A stretch of DNA of 64,000 nucleotides from Bradyrhizobium sp. MOS003 (GCF_003020125.1 NZ_PYFW01000016.1:1-64000), one strand, 5' to 3'. Shown: positions 1 through 8,614, numbered from the stretch's first letter. Numbers and translations: made by a program. Notes: generated from the letters alone by a model not told the origin.

Positions 1-147
1 GCCGGCATGGAGGAAAACCCCGTCAACCTCGACCCGCGCATGGCCAAGCTCGCCGGCGGCGTGCATCGCCTCGACGGCCAGCTCATGGTCGTCCTCGACA
101 TCGACCGTGTCCTCGATCTCGAAACCAGAGTGCAAATGGCGGCGTGA
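1..147 (+). CDS. cheW: CheW chemotaxis coupling protein, C-terminal end only
   Basis: The reading frame is open from the first base and stops with TGA at 145-147, so only the last 48 residues are visible. The stretch containing LAGGVHRLDGQLMVVLDIDRVL matches the last strands of CheW-type coupling domains, which link chemoreceptors to the kinase CheA in the cytoplasm. The gene is followed after 36 bases by cheY and then cheR, a normal chemotaxis order, which supports the call. A CheA or CheV C-terminus has the same fold and cannot be excluded without the upstream sequence. Confidence 0.75.
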   Translation, partial: AGMEENPVNLDPRMAKLAGGVHRLDGQLMVVLDIDRVLDLETRVQMAA

Positions 148-183
148 ACTGACACCAAAGAACAACGAAGTCGGAGAGAAAAA

Positions 184-573
184 ATGAAGACTTGCTTGGT
201 TGTTGACGATTCCAGCATCGTCCGAAAAGTTGCCCGCCGGATCGTCGAGGCGCTCGGCTTTCAGGTGATCGAAGCTGAAGATGGCGTCGAGGCTCTGGTT
301 CACTGCAAGAAGGCGATGCCGGAGGCCATCCTGCTCGACTGGAACATGCCCGTCATGGACGGATTCCAGTTTCTAGGCACGCTGCGCCGCATGCCCGGCG
401 GCGACGAGCCCATGGTCGTGTTCTGCACCACGGAAACCGGAATCGATCACATCACGAAGGCAATGGGCGGCGGCGCCAACGAGTACATCATGAAGCCCTT
501 CGACAAGGACATCGTGATGGCGAAATTCCAGGAAGTCGGTCTGATCGCGCGGGACGAACAAACCGCCGCTTGA
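184..573 (+). CDS. cheY: CheY-type single-domain response regulator
   Basis: A 129-residue protein made only of a receiver domain. The acidic pocket (VVDDSS near residue 8), the phospho-acceptor Asp in LLDWNMPVMDG near residue 52, the Thr pair in FCTTETG and the Lys in IMKPFD are all present, so it should be phosphorylated normally. It has no output domain, as in CheY proteins that bind the flagellar motor or act as phosphate sinks. It sits between cheW and cheR, and a purine-rich GGAGAG precedes its ATG. CheA is its expected kinase and must lie upstream of the window. Confidence 0.9.
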   Translation: MKTCLVVDDSSIVRKVARRIVEALGFQVIEAEDGVEALVHCKKAMPEAILLDWNMPVMDGFQFLGTLRRMPGGDEPMVVFCTTETGIDHITKAMGGGANEYIMKPFDKDIVMAKFQEVGLIARDEQTAA

Positions 574-603
574 GACGCCTTCGTTAACTTCAAGAGGTCT
601 TCC

Positions 604-1482
604 GTGAATCCGACCGAGTATGAGTATCTGCGTAAGTTCTTGAAGGACAATTCCGGTCTCGACCTGTCCGCAGACAAGCAATATCTGATCGAAAGCCGCC
701 TGCTGCCGCTGGCCCGCAAGGCCGGGCTCTCCGGCATCGGTGAGCTCGTGCAGAAGCTGCAAGGCGGCGCGCGCACGGTGATCACAGACGTGGTCGAAGC
801 CATGACCACCAACGAGACCTTCTTCTTCCGCGACAAGGTCCCGTTCGATCATTTCCGCGACCACATCATGCCGGAGATCATCAAGGCACGGGCAGCCAAA
901 CGCAGCATCCGGATCTGGTGCGCCGCCGGCTCGACCGGGCAGGAGCCCTATTCGCTGGCGATGTGCCTGAAGGACATGGGTGCGGCCCTCACCGGCTGGC
1001 GCATCGAGATCATCGCGACCGATCTGTCGCAGGAGGTGCTGGAGAAGGCCAAGGCCGGAATCTACAGCCAGTTCGAGGTGCAGCGCGGCCTGCCGATCCA
1101 GATGCTGATGAAATATTTCAAGCAGACCGGCGAGACCTGGCAGGTCAATCCCGAACTGCGGGCGATGATCCAGCACCGGCAGCTCAACCTGCTGCACGAT
1201 TTCGCGCAGCTCGGCACCTTCGACGTCATCTTCTGCCGCAACGTGCTGATCTATTTCGACCAGGACACCAAGATCAACATCTTCAACCGGCTGGCGCGCC
1301 AGATCGAGCCCGACGGCTTCCTGGTGCTGGGCGCGGCCGAAACCGTGGTCGGCCTGACCGATACGTTCCGGCCGATTCCGGAGCGGCGCGGCCTCTACAA
1401 GCCGAACGATCCGCGTGCCGTAGCCGCCAAGCCGGCTCTCGCCGGCGCGACGCCGCGACTGGCGGTCATGGCAGGACGATAG
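604..1482 (+). CDS. cheR: CheR chemoreceptor glutamate methyltransferase
   Basis: A 292-residue S-adenosylmethionine-dependent methyltransferase that methylates glutamates on chemoreceptors for adaptation. The N-terminal helical domain (residues 1-75) ends in TTNETFFFRD. The Rossmann domain carries the SAM motif CAAGSTGQEPYS (about 106-117), the acidic IIATDLS (137-142) and FDVIFCRNVLIYFD (about 209-222), all typical of CheR. The start is GTG at 604, preceded by AAGAGG six bases upstream. It follows cheY by 30 bases, and the PilZ-like gene starts three bases after its stop, so these genes are probably co-transcribed. Confidence 0.95.
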   Translation: MNPTEYEYLRKFLKDNSGLDLSADKQYLIESRLLPLARKAGLSGIGELVQKLQGGARTVITDVVEAMTTNETFFFRDKVPFDHFRDHIMPEIIKARAAKRSIRIWCAAGSTGQEPYSLAMCLKDMGAALTGWRIEIIATDLSQEVLEKAKAGIYSQFEVQRGLPIQMLMKYFKQTGETWQVNPELRAMIQHRQLNLLHDFAQLGTFDVIFCRNVLIYFDQDTKINIFNRLARQIEPDGFLVLGAAETVVGLTDTFRPIPERRGLYKPNDPRAVAAKPALAGATPRLAVMAGR

Positions 1483-1484
1483 AG

Positions 1485-1802
1485 ATGGCCGAGGATGGCA
1501 AGGGTACGGAACGCGTGACTTTCAGTCGCGGCTATGATGTCTGCATCATGGCCATCGACGGCACCTGGCGCCGCGACTGCAAGCTCAACGCGATCTCCGA
1601 TACCGACGCCATCCTCACGGTGGAAGGCTCGATCCAGGGGTTGAACCTGAAGGAGTTCTTCCTGCTGTTGTCGTCCACGGGACTCGCCTATCGCCGCTGC
1701 GAGCTGGTCCGCGTCAACGGCGCCGAAATGGACATCCAGTTCCTGCGCGGAAAGAACCGGAAGAAGCGCGGCGCGGCCGGCGGCCGTGACGAAGCGGCGT
1801 GA
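1485..1802 (+). CDS. Small PilZ-like protein coupled to cheR
   Basis: A 105-residue protein whose ATG lies two bases after the cheR stop codon. Its layout resembles a lone PilZ domain, the c-di-GMP-binding beta barrel. There is an Arg-rich start (ERVTFSRG) and a strand-turn-strand at LNAISDTDAILTV where PilZ proteins usually have D/N-x-S-x-x-G. Here the Asp/Asn is replaced by Ala and the final Gly by Asp, so ligand binding is doubtful. The C-terminus is a basic tail (KNRKKRG). The tight spacing to cheR suggests a job in motility or receptor signalling. The PilZ assignment is moderate; the existence of the gene is well supported by position and frame. Confidence 0.65.
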   Translation: MAEDGKGTERVTFSRGYDVCIMAIDGTWRRDCKLNAISDTDAILTVEGSIQGLNLKEFFLLLSSTGLAYRRCELVRVNGAEMDIQFLRGKNRKKRGAAGGRDEAA

Positions 1803-1933
1803 TCCGCTCGTGTCCTTTCCGCTCCATTGCTTCACATTTTCTGAAAACATCCGAATGAATTCGCGATCGCGGCTTTACGTGGCCTAAGCGCGAACCGTGT
1901 ATCCGTTGATGATCCCAATCTCAGGATACTGAA

Positions 1934-2437
1934 ATGCCCAGAAGTTCTCTTTCCCCCATCTCCTCGAACCTGCCCGACGGCGCCGAGCGGCGCGCGCTTC
2001 AGCTCCTGGTGGTCGATGACGACGCCACGCAGCGCAGCCTGATCACGGTCGCCGCCAAGCAGGCCGGCCACGAAGTCACCGTGGCGCCGTCCGTGGCGGA
2101 TGCGATCGAGAAGCTCCGCGCCGCGCGCTTCGACTGCGTGACGCTCGATCTCGTGCTGGAGGATGGGGACGGCATCGACGTGCTGCGCGAGATGGCGGCG
2201 GCGAAGTTCGGTGGCGCCGTGATCGTCATCAGCGGCATGGACGGCAAGCGCCGCAGCGCCGCGCGCAGCTTCGCCCGGTCTGTCGGGATCGAACTCCAGA
2301 GCCTGCCGAAGCCGCTCGACCTCGCGGCCCTGCGCATCAGCCTCGCCAATCTCGGCAAGACCGCGATGGGGCTTCCTGCGATTCACACCTGGGGCGGCGT
2401 CGCCACCGACGCGATCGTGGAACGGCACCGCGCTTAA
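1934..2437 (+). CDS. Single-domain response regulator
   Basis: A 167-residue protein with one receiver domain flanked by short, probably disordered tails. Visible key residues are the acidic pocket in LLVVDDDATQ, the phospho-acceptor Asp in VTLDLVLEDGDG and the Lys of SLPKPLDL. The switch position is VISGMDG. No DNA-binding or enzymatic output domain follows, so it should pass the signal by phosphotransfer or protein contact. It lies 131 bases after the cheW-cheY-cheR-PilZ group on the same strand and faces a convergent small gene. Its partner kinase is not evident; the hybrid kinase encoded at 3629-7222 is a candidate by proximity only. Confidence 0.85.
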   Translation: MPRSSLSPISSNLPDGAERRALQLLVVDDDATQRSLITVAAKQAGHEVTVAPSVADAIEKLRAARFDCVTLDLVLEDGDGIDVLREMAAAKFGGAVIVISGMDGKRRSAARSFARSVGIELQSLPKPLDLAALRISLANLGKTAMGLPAIHTWGGVATDAIVERHRA

Positions 2438-2457
2438 GGCGTGCGGAGCTGCCATGC

Positions 2458-2488
2458 GATCGGGCGCGGCTGCTGCGCCGCGCCGATC
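2458..2488. terminator. Candidate bidirectional terminator stem-loop
   Basis: Between two convergent genes lies an inverted repeat with a 13-base left arm beginning GATCGG and a 12-base right arm ending CCGATC. The arms pair perfectly except for one extra G on the left, with a six-base loop. No T-run follows on either strand, so its role as an intrinsic terminator is inferred from stem strength and position. Confidence 0.4.
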
Positions 2489-2793
2489 TATGCTGCGTTG
2501 CCGGATTCCGATAGCGATTGCAGGGCGCGGCCAAGGCCCGCCCGGCAGGCATTGAGGGCGGCGCTCGCCGTGGCATAACGCGGCGTGACATCGTCCAGCA
2601 CGAAAATTTCTGCGGAACCCGCGATAGCGCTATCGGGTACGGGCTCGTCGTCTTCCGGTTTCATCGCCGCGTCGATCAGACGCACACTGATGTCGATGCG
2701 CGCGATCAGCGAGCGAAGTTCGGCTTCGATCAACTGACGGCTGTCCGCGTCGGCCATCGCGGCGAGCGGGGGTGTGCCTGCGTAATTTAGCAT
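2488..2793 (-). CDS. Hypothetical small acidic protein
   Basis: About 101 residues, not recognised. An upstream in-frame start exists at 2823, but the ATG at 2793 has GGAG eight bases before it and is preferred. The protein is largely helical in appearance: residues 12-45 (rich in Glu, Arg and Leu) and a C-terminal Ala/Arg/Leu-rich helix surround a short acidic segment with KPEDDEPVPD. There is no signal peptide, membrane segment or cysteine pattern. It is transcribed divergently from the FixJ-like regulator and could be under its control; that is inference. Confidence 0.6.
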   Translation of the reverse strand: MLNYAGTPPLAAMADADSRQLIEAELRSLIARIDISVRLIDAAMKPEDDEPVPDSAIAGSAEIFVLDDVTPRYATASAALNACRAGLGRALQSLSESGNAA

Positions 2794-2853
2794 GGATATT
2801 CTCCGTCCCCCGCAATAAGGCACTTCGTCGCTACTTGTGCGTTAAGTCCATGT

Positions 2854-2869
2854 CCCGTACAAATACGGG
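2854..2869. promoter_or_regulatory. Inverted repeat in a divergent promoter region
   Basis: CCCGTA-CAAA-TACGGG is a perfect six-base inverted repeat with a four-base spacer. It lies between the hypothetical gene starting at 2793 (minus) and the FixJ-like regulator starting at 2934 (plus). The position fits an operator serving one or both genes, but a short repeat in GC-rich DNA is weak evidence. Confidence 0.25.
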
Positions 2870-2933
2870 TGGGCCGAATCCGCGCCGAACGCCATAAAGG
2901 GAGGCGCGGACGCGAGTCCTTCATGCCAACTGG

Positions 2934-3578
2934 ATGTGGCACATGGCCGAACAAAGTTCTCGCGGTGAAATCTTCGTGGTCGACGACGACCCTGCCGTTC
3001 GCGACACCCTGTCGATGGTGTTGAAAGCGGCGGGCTATGACGTGATCTGTTTTGCCGACGGCGCAGCGCTGCTTGCCGTCGCACGAAACCGCACACCGGC
3101 TGCGATCCTGCTCGACGTGCACATTCCCGGAAAGTCGGGCCTCGACATTCTGGAGGAGCTGCAGGGCGAGGACTATCCGGCGCCGATCTTCATGATCTCC
3201 GGACAGGGCGACATCGCGATGGCGGTTGGCGCGATCAAGAGCGGCGCGCTCGACTTCATCGAGAAGCCGTTCCGCGGCAGCGAGATCGTCGGCCGGCTCG
3301 ACGAGGCGATCGGCGCCTATGCGCGCAGGCAGGCGGAGAACGCCTCGCCGAAATTCAACTCGCTGCATTTTCCCGGACGTGAGCCGCTGACGCGCAGGGA
3401 GCGCGAGGTGCTCGAGCAGTTCGCCTCCGGTGCGTCCAATAAGGAGGCTGGTCGCACCCTCGGCATCAGCCCGCGCACCATCGAGGATCACCGCGCCAAC
3501 ATCATGAAGAAGCTCGGTGCGCGCAACGCCGCCGATCTGATCCGCATCGTGATGACCGCGGCGCAGCGCGCGTCGTAA
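2934..3578 (+). CDS. FixJ/NarL-like response regulator with LuxR-type HTH
   Basis: A 214-residue two-domain transcription factor. The receiver (about 10-125) has VVDDDPAVRD, the phospho-acceptor Asp in ILLDVHIPGKSG, the switch Ser in ISGQGD and the Lys in IEKPF. After a linker, the LuxR-type helix-turn-helix (about 145-205) reads LTRREREVLEQFASG...SNKEAGRTLGISPRTIEDH, the FixJ-like form. An alternative start is the ATG at 2943. It is a homologue of FixJ but there is no fixL beside it; the neighbouring gene is a convergent hybrid kinase. Targets cannot be deduced, although the divergent gene at 2488-2793 is a natural candidate. Confidence 0.88.
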   Translation: MWHMAEQSSRGEIFVVDDDPAVRDTLSMVLKAAGYDVICFADGAALLAVARNRTPAAILLDVHIPGKSGLDILEELQGEDYPAPIFMISGQGDIAMAVGAIKSGALDFIEKPFRGSEIVGRLDEAIGAYARRQAENASPKFNSLHFPGREPLTRREREVLEQFASGASNKEAGRTLGISPRTIEDHRANIMKKLGARNAADLIRIVMTAAQRAS

Positions 3579-3628
3579 AATGGTCCTCGTGCCCCGGACG
3601 CAGTAATTCCGTCCCGGCTACGGGGACC

Positions 3629-6600
3629 TCAAGCGCTCAGCGCCTTGCGGATGATCCGCGCGAGATCCGATTTGCGGTAGGGCTTGGCCAGCAGCGTCAC
3701 GCCGGAATCCAGCCGGCCGTGATGGATGATCGCATTCTCGGTATAGCCTGACGTGTAGACTACCCTGAGATCGGGCCGCGTCTTCATCAGCTCGTCGGCG
3801 AGCTGCCGTCCGTTCATCTTGCCGGGCATGATGACGTCGGTGAACAGCAGGTCGAACGGCTTGCCGGAGGCAACGATTGCCAGCGCCTCCGCCGCGTTCG
3901 CGGCCTGCAGGGTGACGTAACCCAGCGAGTGCAGCTGCGCCAGCACGTAGTCGCGCACCAGCCGGTCGTCCTCGACCACCAGGATCGTCTCGTGTCCGCC
4001 CTCGATCGTCGCGGGCGTCACGCCCTCGCTGACGGCTGTCGGCGTCTTGCCGGGCGGCAGGTACATCTTGATCGTGCTGCCGTGGCCTTCCTCGCTGTAG
4101 ATCTTGATATGGCCCGCCGACTGCTTGATGAAGCCGTAGACCATCGACAGCCCGAGTCCGGTGCCCTTGCCCGGTCCCTTCGAGGTGAAGAAGGGGTCGA
4201 ACACCCGGGTCAGCAGGTTCGCGGGGATCCCGGTGCCGGTGTCGCTCACGGCGATCAGCACGTAACGGCCGGGGCGGATGTCGTTGCCGCTGGCATAGAC
4301 CTCGTCGAGATAGGCGGCGCCGGTCTCCACGATCAGCTTGCCGCCGCCGGGCATGGCGTCGCGGGCGTTGAGCGCGAGGTTGAGGATCGCGGTGGTGAGC
4401 TGGTTGGGATCGACGATCGCGACGCAACTCTCCTCCTCGAACACCGATTCGATCTGGATCTGCTCGCCCAGCGTCGGTCGCAGCAGCTTCGTAGTGTCGA
4501 CGATCAGCGAGTTGATGTCGATCTCGCGCGGCTGGAGCGGCTGCTTGCGCGCGAAGGCGAGCAAATGCTGGGTCAGCTCGGCACCGCGCGCGGCGGCCTC
4601 GTCGATCATCTTCGTGATGGCCGCGAGCTGCGGCTCCTTCTCGACGGCCTCCGCGAGGATCTCGATCGTGCCGGTTATGACGGTGAGGATGTTGTTGAAA
4701 TCGTGTGCCACGCCGCCGGTGAGCTGGCCGACGGCCTCCATCTTCTCGGCATGGCGGATGCGCTCATCGGCGGCGATCTTGTCGGTGAGGTCGCGATAGA
4801 ACACGTTGAACAGCAGGCCCTCGCGGCGTTTCAGCGCGGTCAGGCTGACCTCGGCCCTGAATTCCTTGCCGTCGCGGCGGCGGCACATCAGCTCGCGGCG
4901 GCGGTTCAGTGTCCTGTCGTCCTCGTTCTCCAGGAAATCCTTCAGGCCTGCCTTGACCCTCTCGCGTTCGCTCTCGGCCACGATGAGGTCGATCGTACTC
5001 TTGCCGAGCACTTCGTCGCGCCGCCAGCCGAACAGCTGCTCGGCCTGCGAGTTCCAGTTCAGGATGCTGCTGGTCTCGTCGGTCTGGACGAAGGCGTCGA
5101 GCGAGGTCTCGACGATGTTGCGGGCGAGCCGTTCGCTCTCGCGCAGCGATTCCTGAGCGAGCCGAGCCTCCGTCATGTCGCGCCCGACGAAGAAGTAGCG
5201 TTGCGCCTGCTCGGACCAGCTGCCGAGCCAGGACAGCCAGACCTCGTGTCCATTGCGGTGGAAGCAGCGCGTGTCGGCGAGCTTGACGCGCTCGCCGCGG
5301 CGCAGCGCGCGCATCTCGACGCGGGCGTGCTCGAGATGATCCAGGTGAATGAAGTCGGTGCCGCTGCGGCCGATCATCTCATCCGGCCGATAGCCGAGAA
5401 TGGTCTCGCTGCTCGGGCTGATCTGAGCGATGTTGCCTCGAGAGTTCATGACCATGATCAGGTCTTGCGAAGTGTCGAAGATCTGCCGGCGCTCTTCGAG
5501 CTGTTGCTGCACCTGCCGCTCGGCCCGCCGCGCCTCGGTCAGGCTGTGCGCGGTCCCGGAGACGCCTACGATTTCGCCCGACGACCCCCTGATCGGCGAA
5601 AGGCTGAGTGAGATCTCGATCGGCGTGCCGTCCTTGCGCAGGCGCACCGTCTCGAACCGTTCGATCGGCTCGCCTCGCGCGATCCGCCCCAGGATTTCCT
5701 TGCCCTGCACGCGGCGGTCGGGCGGGACGATGATCGCGGTGGATTTCCCGATCGCCTCACTCGCCGTATAGCCATAGAGCCGCTCGGCGGCCGGATTCCA
5801 GCCTGTGATGATGGCGTCGAGCGTCTGCATCACGATCGCATCGTCGGATGATTCGACGGCGGCGCTGAACAAGTGCTCGCGTGCCGCATGATGGTTTCGC
5901 GCCGCCTCGGTGCGGCGGTGCTCCCGGACCTCCTGCTCGAGAGCGGCTGTCTTCGCCCGCGTCTCTTCGACCATCCGGGCGAATGCCCGCGCCAGCACGC
6001 CCGTCTCGCCACCGGCGTCGACGGGGATGTCCGCTTGCCGTCCGCGGCCGATCGCCTCCACGGCCGCGGTCAGGCGGCCGATCGGGCGGGTCAGCGAGCG
6101 CGCCAACAGCACTGCGAGCGATGCCGCAGCGAGGATGGCCAGCACGCCGACCAGCAGGGAGGTCTTTTGAATGGCGGCCGGCACCCGGCCGAACACGGCC
6201 GGGGGGATGGTCATGATGATTGCTGTCCATTCCTTGCCGGCCAGCAGTGCCGGCGCGATCGCCGCGCCGTTCGGCTGGCCCGCCCCGTCGGTCATGAGCC
6301 GCGTGGATACCTCCGAGGTGCCGGCCAGGCCTGCGAAGAACGGAAAATCATTGCGCCAGTTGGTGGGGCGGCCGTGCAAGGAGCCGAATTCTTGCGTGCG
6401 ATCGGGATGAACGAGATAATCGCCGCGCGAATTGACGACGTAGATCTCGCCACCCGCGTTCGCCGTCCCGCGCACGCGGTCCAGGGCCGGGCGCATGTCG
6501 ATATTGGCGATGATGATGCCGAACGGCTTGCCATCCGGTGTGAACAGCGGCACCGCGACCCGCAGCGTCGGAACGTGCAGGGTCGTGGTGCCTCCCTGGC

Positions 6601-7222
6601 GGGTGGCGAGATCGATGGGCGAAACGTAAATCTCGCCCGGAGCCAGCCCTATCGTGTCCTGAAAGTAGGCTCGTTCGCCCTTGCGCTGGAGCTCGCTGTT
6701 GGGGGCGATCCGCACCGCCCCGTTCGGGCCGGAGCGGTCGACCCGAACCAGCTCGCGCTGATCGTCGTCGATGCCGATGATGCGAAACTGCGCGTAGCTG
6801 GGCTTGGCCTCGATCTCGGCCGCGAGCCGCGTCGCGATGCGGTCGCGCCAGGTTTGCTCCGAGACGCCGTCTGCGGGGTCAACACCGCCGGCGAGGTGAG
6901 CGCGGATCAGACCGTTGATGGCCGCGGCGGAGCGATAGCCGACCAGATCGCCGCGAGCGCCGGCAACATAGGATTCCAGACCGGTCGCGAGCAGGCGTGA
7001 CTGGGCCTCGACCCGTTCGAGGACGCGCGGAATCACCGCTTGCGTGGTGTTGCGGAAACCCAGCCATCCGACTGCGGCCACGGTGACCGCCACCAGCAGG
7101 ATCATCGCAATCGCCAACCGCGTTGCGAGCGTCATGCGGATGTTCGCAGGGCTTCCCGGACGACCGCGCATGGTCGGACCTGGAGCGGAGGCACCCCCGT
7201 CACCGGCGGCCGGAGCTGACAT
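3629..7222 (-). CDS. Hybrid sensor histidine kinase (Cache-HAMP-PAS x3-HisKA-HATPase-REC)
   Basis: A 1197-residue membrane sensor. A membrane segment near residues 34-54 and another near 355-377 bracket a periplasmic double-Cache-like sensor. HAMP and three PAS domains (roughly 450-815) follow. The histidine motif GGVAHDFNNILT puts the phospho-His near 838. The ATPase has the N-box LNARDAMPGGG, G1 DTGTGIP and G2 GKGTGLGLS. A C-terminal receiver has its Asp in FTDVIMPGKMNG near 1131 and the Lys in LAKPYR. The ATG at 7222 has GAGGGG six bases upstream and overlaps the preceding regulator gene by 23 bases, so the two are translationally coupled. No HPt domain is visible. The ligand is unknown. 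Confidence 0.92.
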   Translation of the reverse strand: MSAPAAGDGGASAPGPTMRGRPGSPANIRMTLATRLAIAMILLVAVTVAAVGWLGFRNTTQAVIPRVLERVEAQSRLLATGLESYVAGARGDLVGYRSAAAINGLIRAHLAGGVDPADGVSEQTWRDRIATRLAAEIEAKPSYAQFRIIGIDDDQRELVRVDRSGPNGAVRIAPNSELQRKGERAYFQDTIGLAPGEIYVSPIDLATRQGGTTTLHVPTLRVAVPLFTPDGKPFGIIIANIDMRPALDRVRGTANAGGEIYVVNSRGDYLVHPDRTQEFGSLHGRPTNWRNDFPFFAGLAGTSEVSTRLMTDGAGQPNGAAIAPALLAGKEWTAIIMTIPPAVFGRVPAAIQKTSLLVGVLAILAAASLAVLLARSLTRPIGRLTAAVEAIGRGRQADIPVDAGGETGVLARAFARMVEETRAKTAALEQEVREHRRTEAARNHHAAREHLFSAAVESSDDAIVMQTLDAIITGWNPAAERLYGYTASEAIGKSTAIIVPPDRRVQGKEILGRIARGEPIERFETVRLRKDGTPIEISLSLSPIRGSSGEIVGVSGTAHSLTEARRAERQVQQQLEERRQIFDTSQDLIMVMNSRGNIAQISPSSETILGYRPDEMIGRSGTDFIHLDHLEHARVEMRALRRGERVKLADTRCFHRNGHEVWLSWLGSWSEQAQRYFFVGRDMTEARLAQESLRESERLARNIVETSLDAFVQTDETSSILNWNSQAEQLFGWRRDEVLGKSTIDLIVAESERERVKAGLKDFLENEDDRTLNRRRELMCRRRDGKEFRAEVSLTALKRREGLLFNVFYRDLTDKIAADERIRHAEKMEAVGQLTGGVAHDFNNILTVITGTIEILAEAVEKEPQLAAITKMIDEAAARGAELTQHLLAFARKQPLQPREIDINSLIVDTTKLLRPTLGEQIQIESVFEEESCVAIVDPNQLTTAILNLALNARDAMPGGGKLIVETGAAYLDEVYASGNDIRPGRYVLIAVSDTGTGIPANLLTRVFDPFFTSKGPGKGTGLGLSMVYGFIKQSAGHIKIYSEEGHGSTIKMYLPPGKTPTAVSEGVTPATIEGGHETILVVEDDRLVRDYVLAQLHSLGYVTLQAANAAEALAIVASGKPFDLLFTDVIMPGKMNGRQLADELMKTRPDLRVVYTSGYTENAIIHHGRLDSGVTLLAKPYRKSDLARIIRKALSA

Positions 7223-7613
7223 CGGACCCCTCGCCTGCTTTCAGGCAGCCATCGACCGCGGCGAGCAGGGCGTCGGGTCGGAACGGCTTCTGCAAACTTG
7301 CCACCGCTCCGAGCTTGGTCGCCATCTTCAGGAAGTCCGGCTCCGCATAGGCATCCGGCGTGACCGAGCGGCCGGAAATCACGATGATCGGAATGGCCGG
7401 AGCCAGCACCCGAATGTGACGCATCGTCTCCAGCCCGTCCATGCCGGGCATGAAGATATCGAGAAACAGGAGGTCGAACCGGTTGGCCTCGAACAGTGCA
7501 AGTCCCCTGCGGCCGTCGCCGGCGACGGTGACGTGATGACCGGCCCTCTCCAGGAGCAGCCGGATCGTGATCTGAACGGCCGGGTCGTCATCCACAATCA
7601 GGATGTTGGCCAC
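7200..7613 (-). CDS. Single-domain response regulator coupled to the hybrid kinase
   Basis: A 137-residue receiver-only protein beginning with GTG at 7613, supported by GGAGGA eight bases upstream. It contains ILIVDDDPAVQ, the phospho-acceptor Asp in FLDIFMPGMDG, the switch Ser in VISGRS and Lys in LQKPFRPD. Its 3' end overlaps the start of the hybrid kinase gene by 23 bases, which points to co-translation and to this protein being a partner of that kinase. A role as the terminal or intermediate receiver of a phosphorelay is inferred from the missing output domain. Confidence 0.88.
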   Translation of the reverse strand: MANILIVDDDPAVQITIRLLLERAGHHVTVAGDGRRGLALFEANRFDLLFLDIFMPGMDGLETMRHIRVLAPAIPIIVISGRSVTPDAYAEPDFLKMATKLGAVASLQKPFRPDALLAAVDGCLKAGEGSDVSSGRR

Positions 7614-7805
7614 GTCTGAATTCCTCCGGGCCGGATGGGGGGCCCCGCCGGCTGCAAATCAAACCATCAAAAATGAAATTGTTGCGCGGATTCCGTCCAG
7701 CCTGCAAGCACTTCGCGAGCGCCATCACCCCGTTCGAGCTAACCGATTGCGGCCAATATCATATGTCTGCCTTCGGGCATAAGGCGGGCCAGCCCGGGTT
7801 CCCTC

Positions 7806-8519
7806 TTAATCGGTCAGATACTCCGGGTAATGGCTTCGGATCGTGCCGAGTTCGCTCAACGTGCCCGACAGATGCTTGCGCAGATGCTGTCGCGCTGCGT
7901 CGGAATCGCCGGCCTCGATCGCGCGGGTGATCAGCCGGTGGTGACGGACGATATTCTGGGCCTTGCCGGGCGAGGGCAAATGCAGCCGTCGCAGCCGGTC
8001 GATATGTCCGCTGCGGCTGCGTACCAGCGTCCACAGCTCCTGCTTGCCGGCCGCGGCATAAAGCTGCGCGTGAAAATCATTGTCGGCGGCGATGAAGCTC
8101 TCGAAGTCTCCGGCCTTGGCGAATTGCTGCTGAAGCACCATCGCATGGTCGAGGCGGAGGACCAGGGCCTGGTCGTGCTGTTCCGCGAGCAGCCGAACGA
8201 TTTCGAGTTCGAGTGCCTGGCGCAGGAAATGCGCCTGCTCGGCGCGGCCGACATCGACCCTGCTGACCACGGTCGCGTGCTGCGGAAACACGTCCACGAG
8301 CCCTTCTTCCTCGAGCCGCATCAGGGCGTCGCGGATCGGCGTCGAGCTGACGCCGAATTGCGTAGCGAGATCGGTCCTCGACAGCGGCGATCCCGGGGGC
8401 AATTCGAGCGCGAGAATGGCGTTGCGCAGCCGCTCGAACACCTGCGGCGCGGCCTGCCGGGCCCGGTCGAGCCGCGCGCCGGGGCGGACCGCGCGCGGCG
8501 CGGGATGGGCTGTTTCCAT
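7806..8519 (-). CDS. GntR-family (FadR/FCD) transcriptional regulator
   Basis: A 237-residue repressor-type protein. The N-terminal winged helix (about 20-85) includes LRNAILALELPPGSPLSRTDLA and FGVSSTPIRDALMRLEEEGLV; the all-helical FCD ligand domain (about 95-220) includes the metal-type residues in DNDFHAQLYAAAG. I chose the ATG at 8519 because GGGAG lies eight bases upstream. The longer frame starting at 8546 has no ribosome site and its start codon touches a 28-base palindrome. The gene is divergent from the ABC importer and sugar-acid dehydratase genes, which it most likely controls together with itself. Confidence 0.88.
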   Translation of the reverse strand: METAHPAPRAVRPGARLDRARQAAPQVFERLRNAILALELPPGSPLSRTDLATQFGVSSTPIRDALMRLEEEGLVDVFPQHATVVSRVDVGRAEQAHFLRQALELEIVRLLAEQHDQALVLRLDHAMVLQQQFAKAGDFESFIAADNDFHAQLYAAAGKQELWTLVRSRSGHIDRLRRLHLPSPGKAQNIVRHHRLITRAIEAGDSDAARQHLRKHLSGTLSELGTIRSHYPEYLTD

Positions 8520-8545
8520 GGCGAGGGCTCCCGGCGGACTTGCCA

Positions 8546-8573
8546 TTGATGCACTAATACATTAGTGCATCAA
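8546..8573. promoter_or_regulatory. 28-base perfect palindrome, candidate GntR operator
   Basis: The left arm TTGATGCACTAAT and the right arm ATTAGTGCATCAA are exact reverse complements, 13 bases each, with a two-base centre. It lies in the divergent region 27 bases before the GntR start at 8519 and 42 bases before the binding-protein gene at 8615. A perfect repeat of this length at this place is very likely the operator of the adjacent GntR regulator. Confidence 0.8.
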
Positions 8574-8614
8574 CAGGATCGCTCGTCAATGGCGGCCGGA
8601 GGAAACGAACAACT

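Noticed and set aside
3929..5611. A 560-codon plus-strand frame opposite the hybrid kinase
   Set aside because: Shadow frame; no ribosome site and no protein-like pattern.
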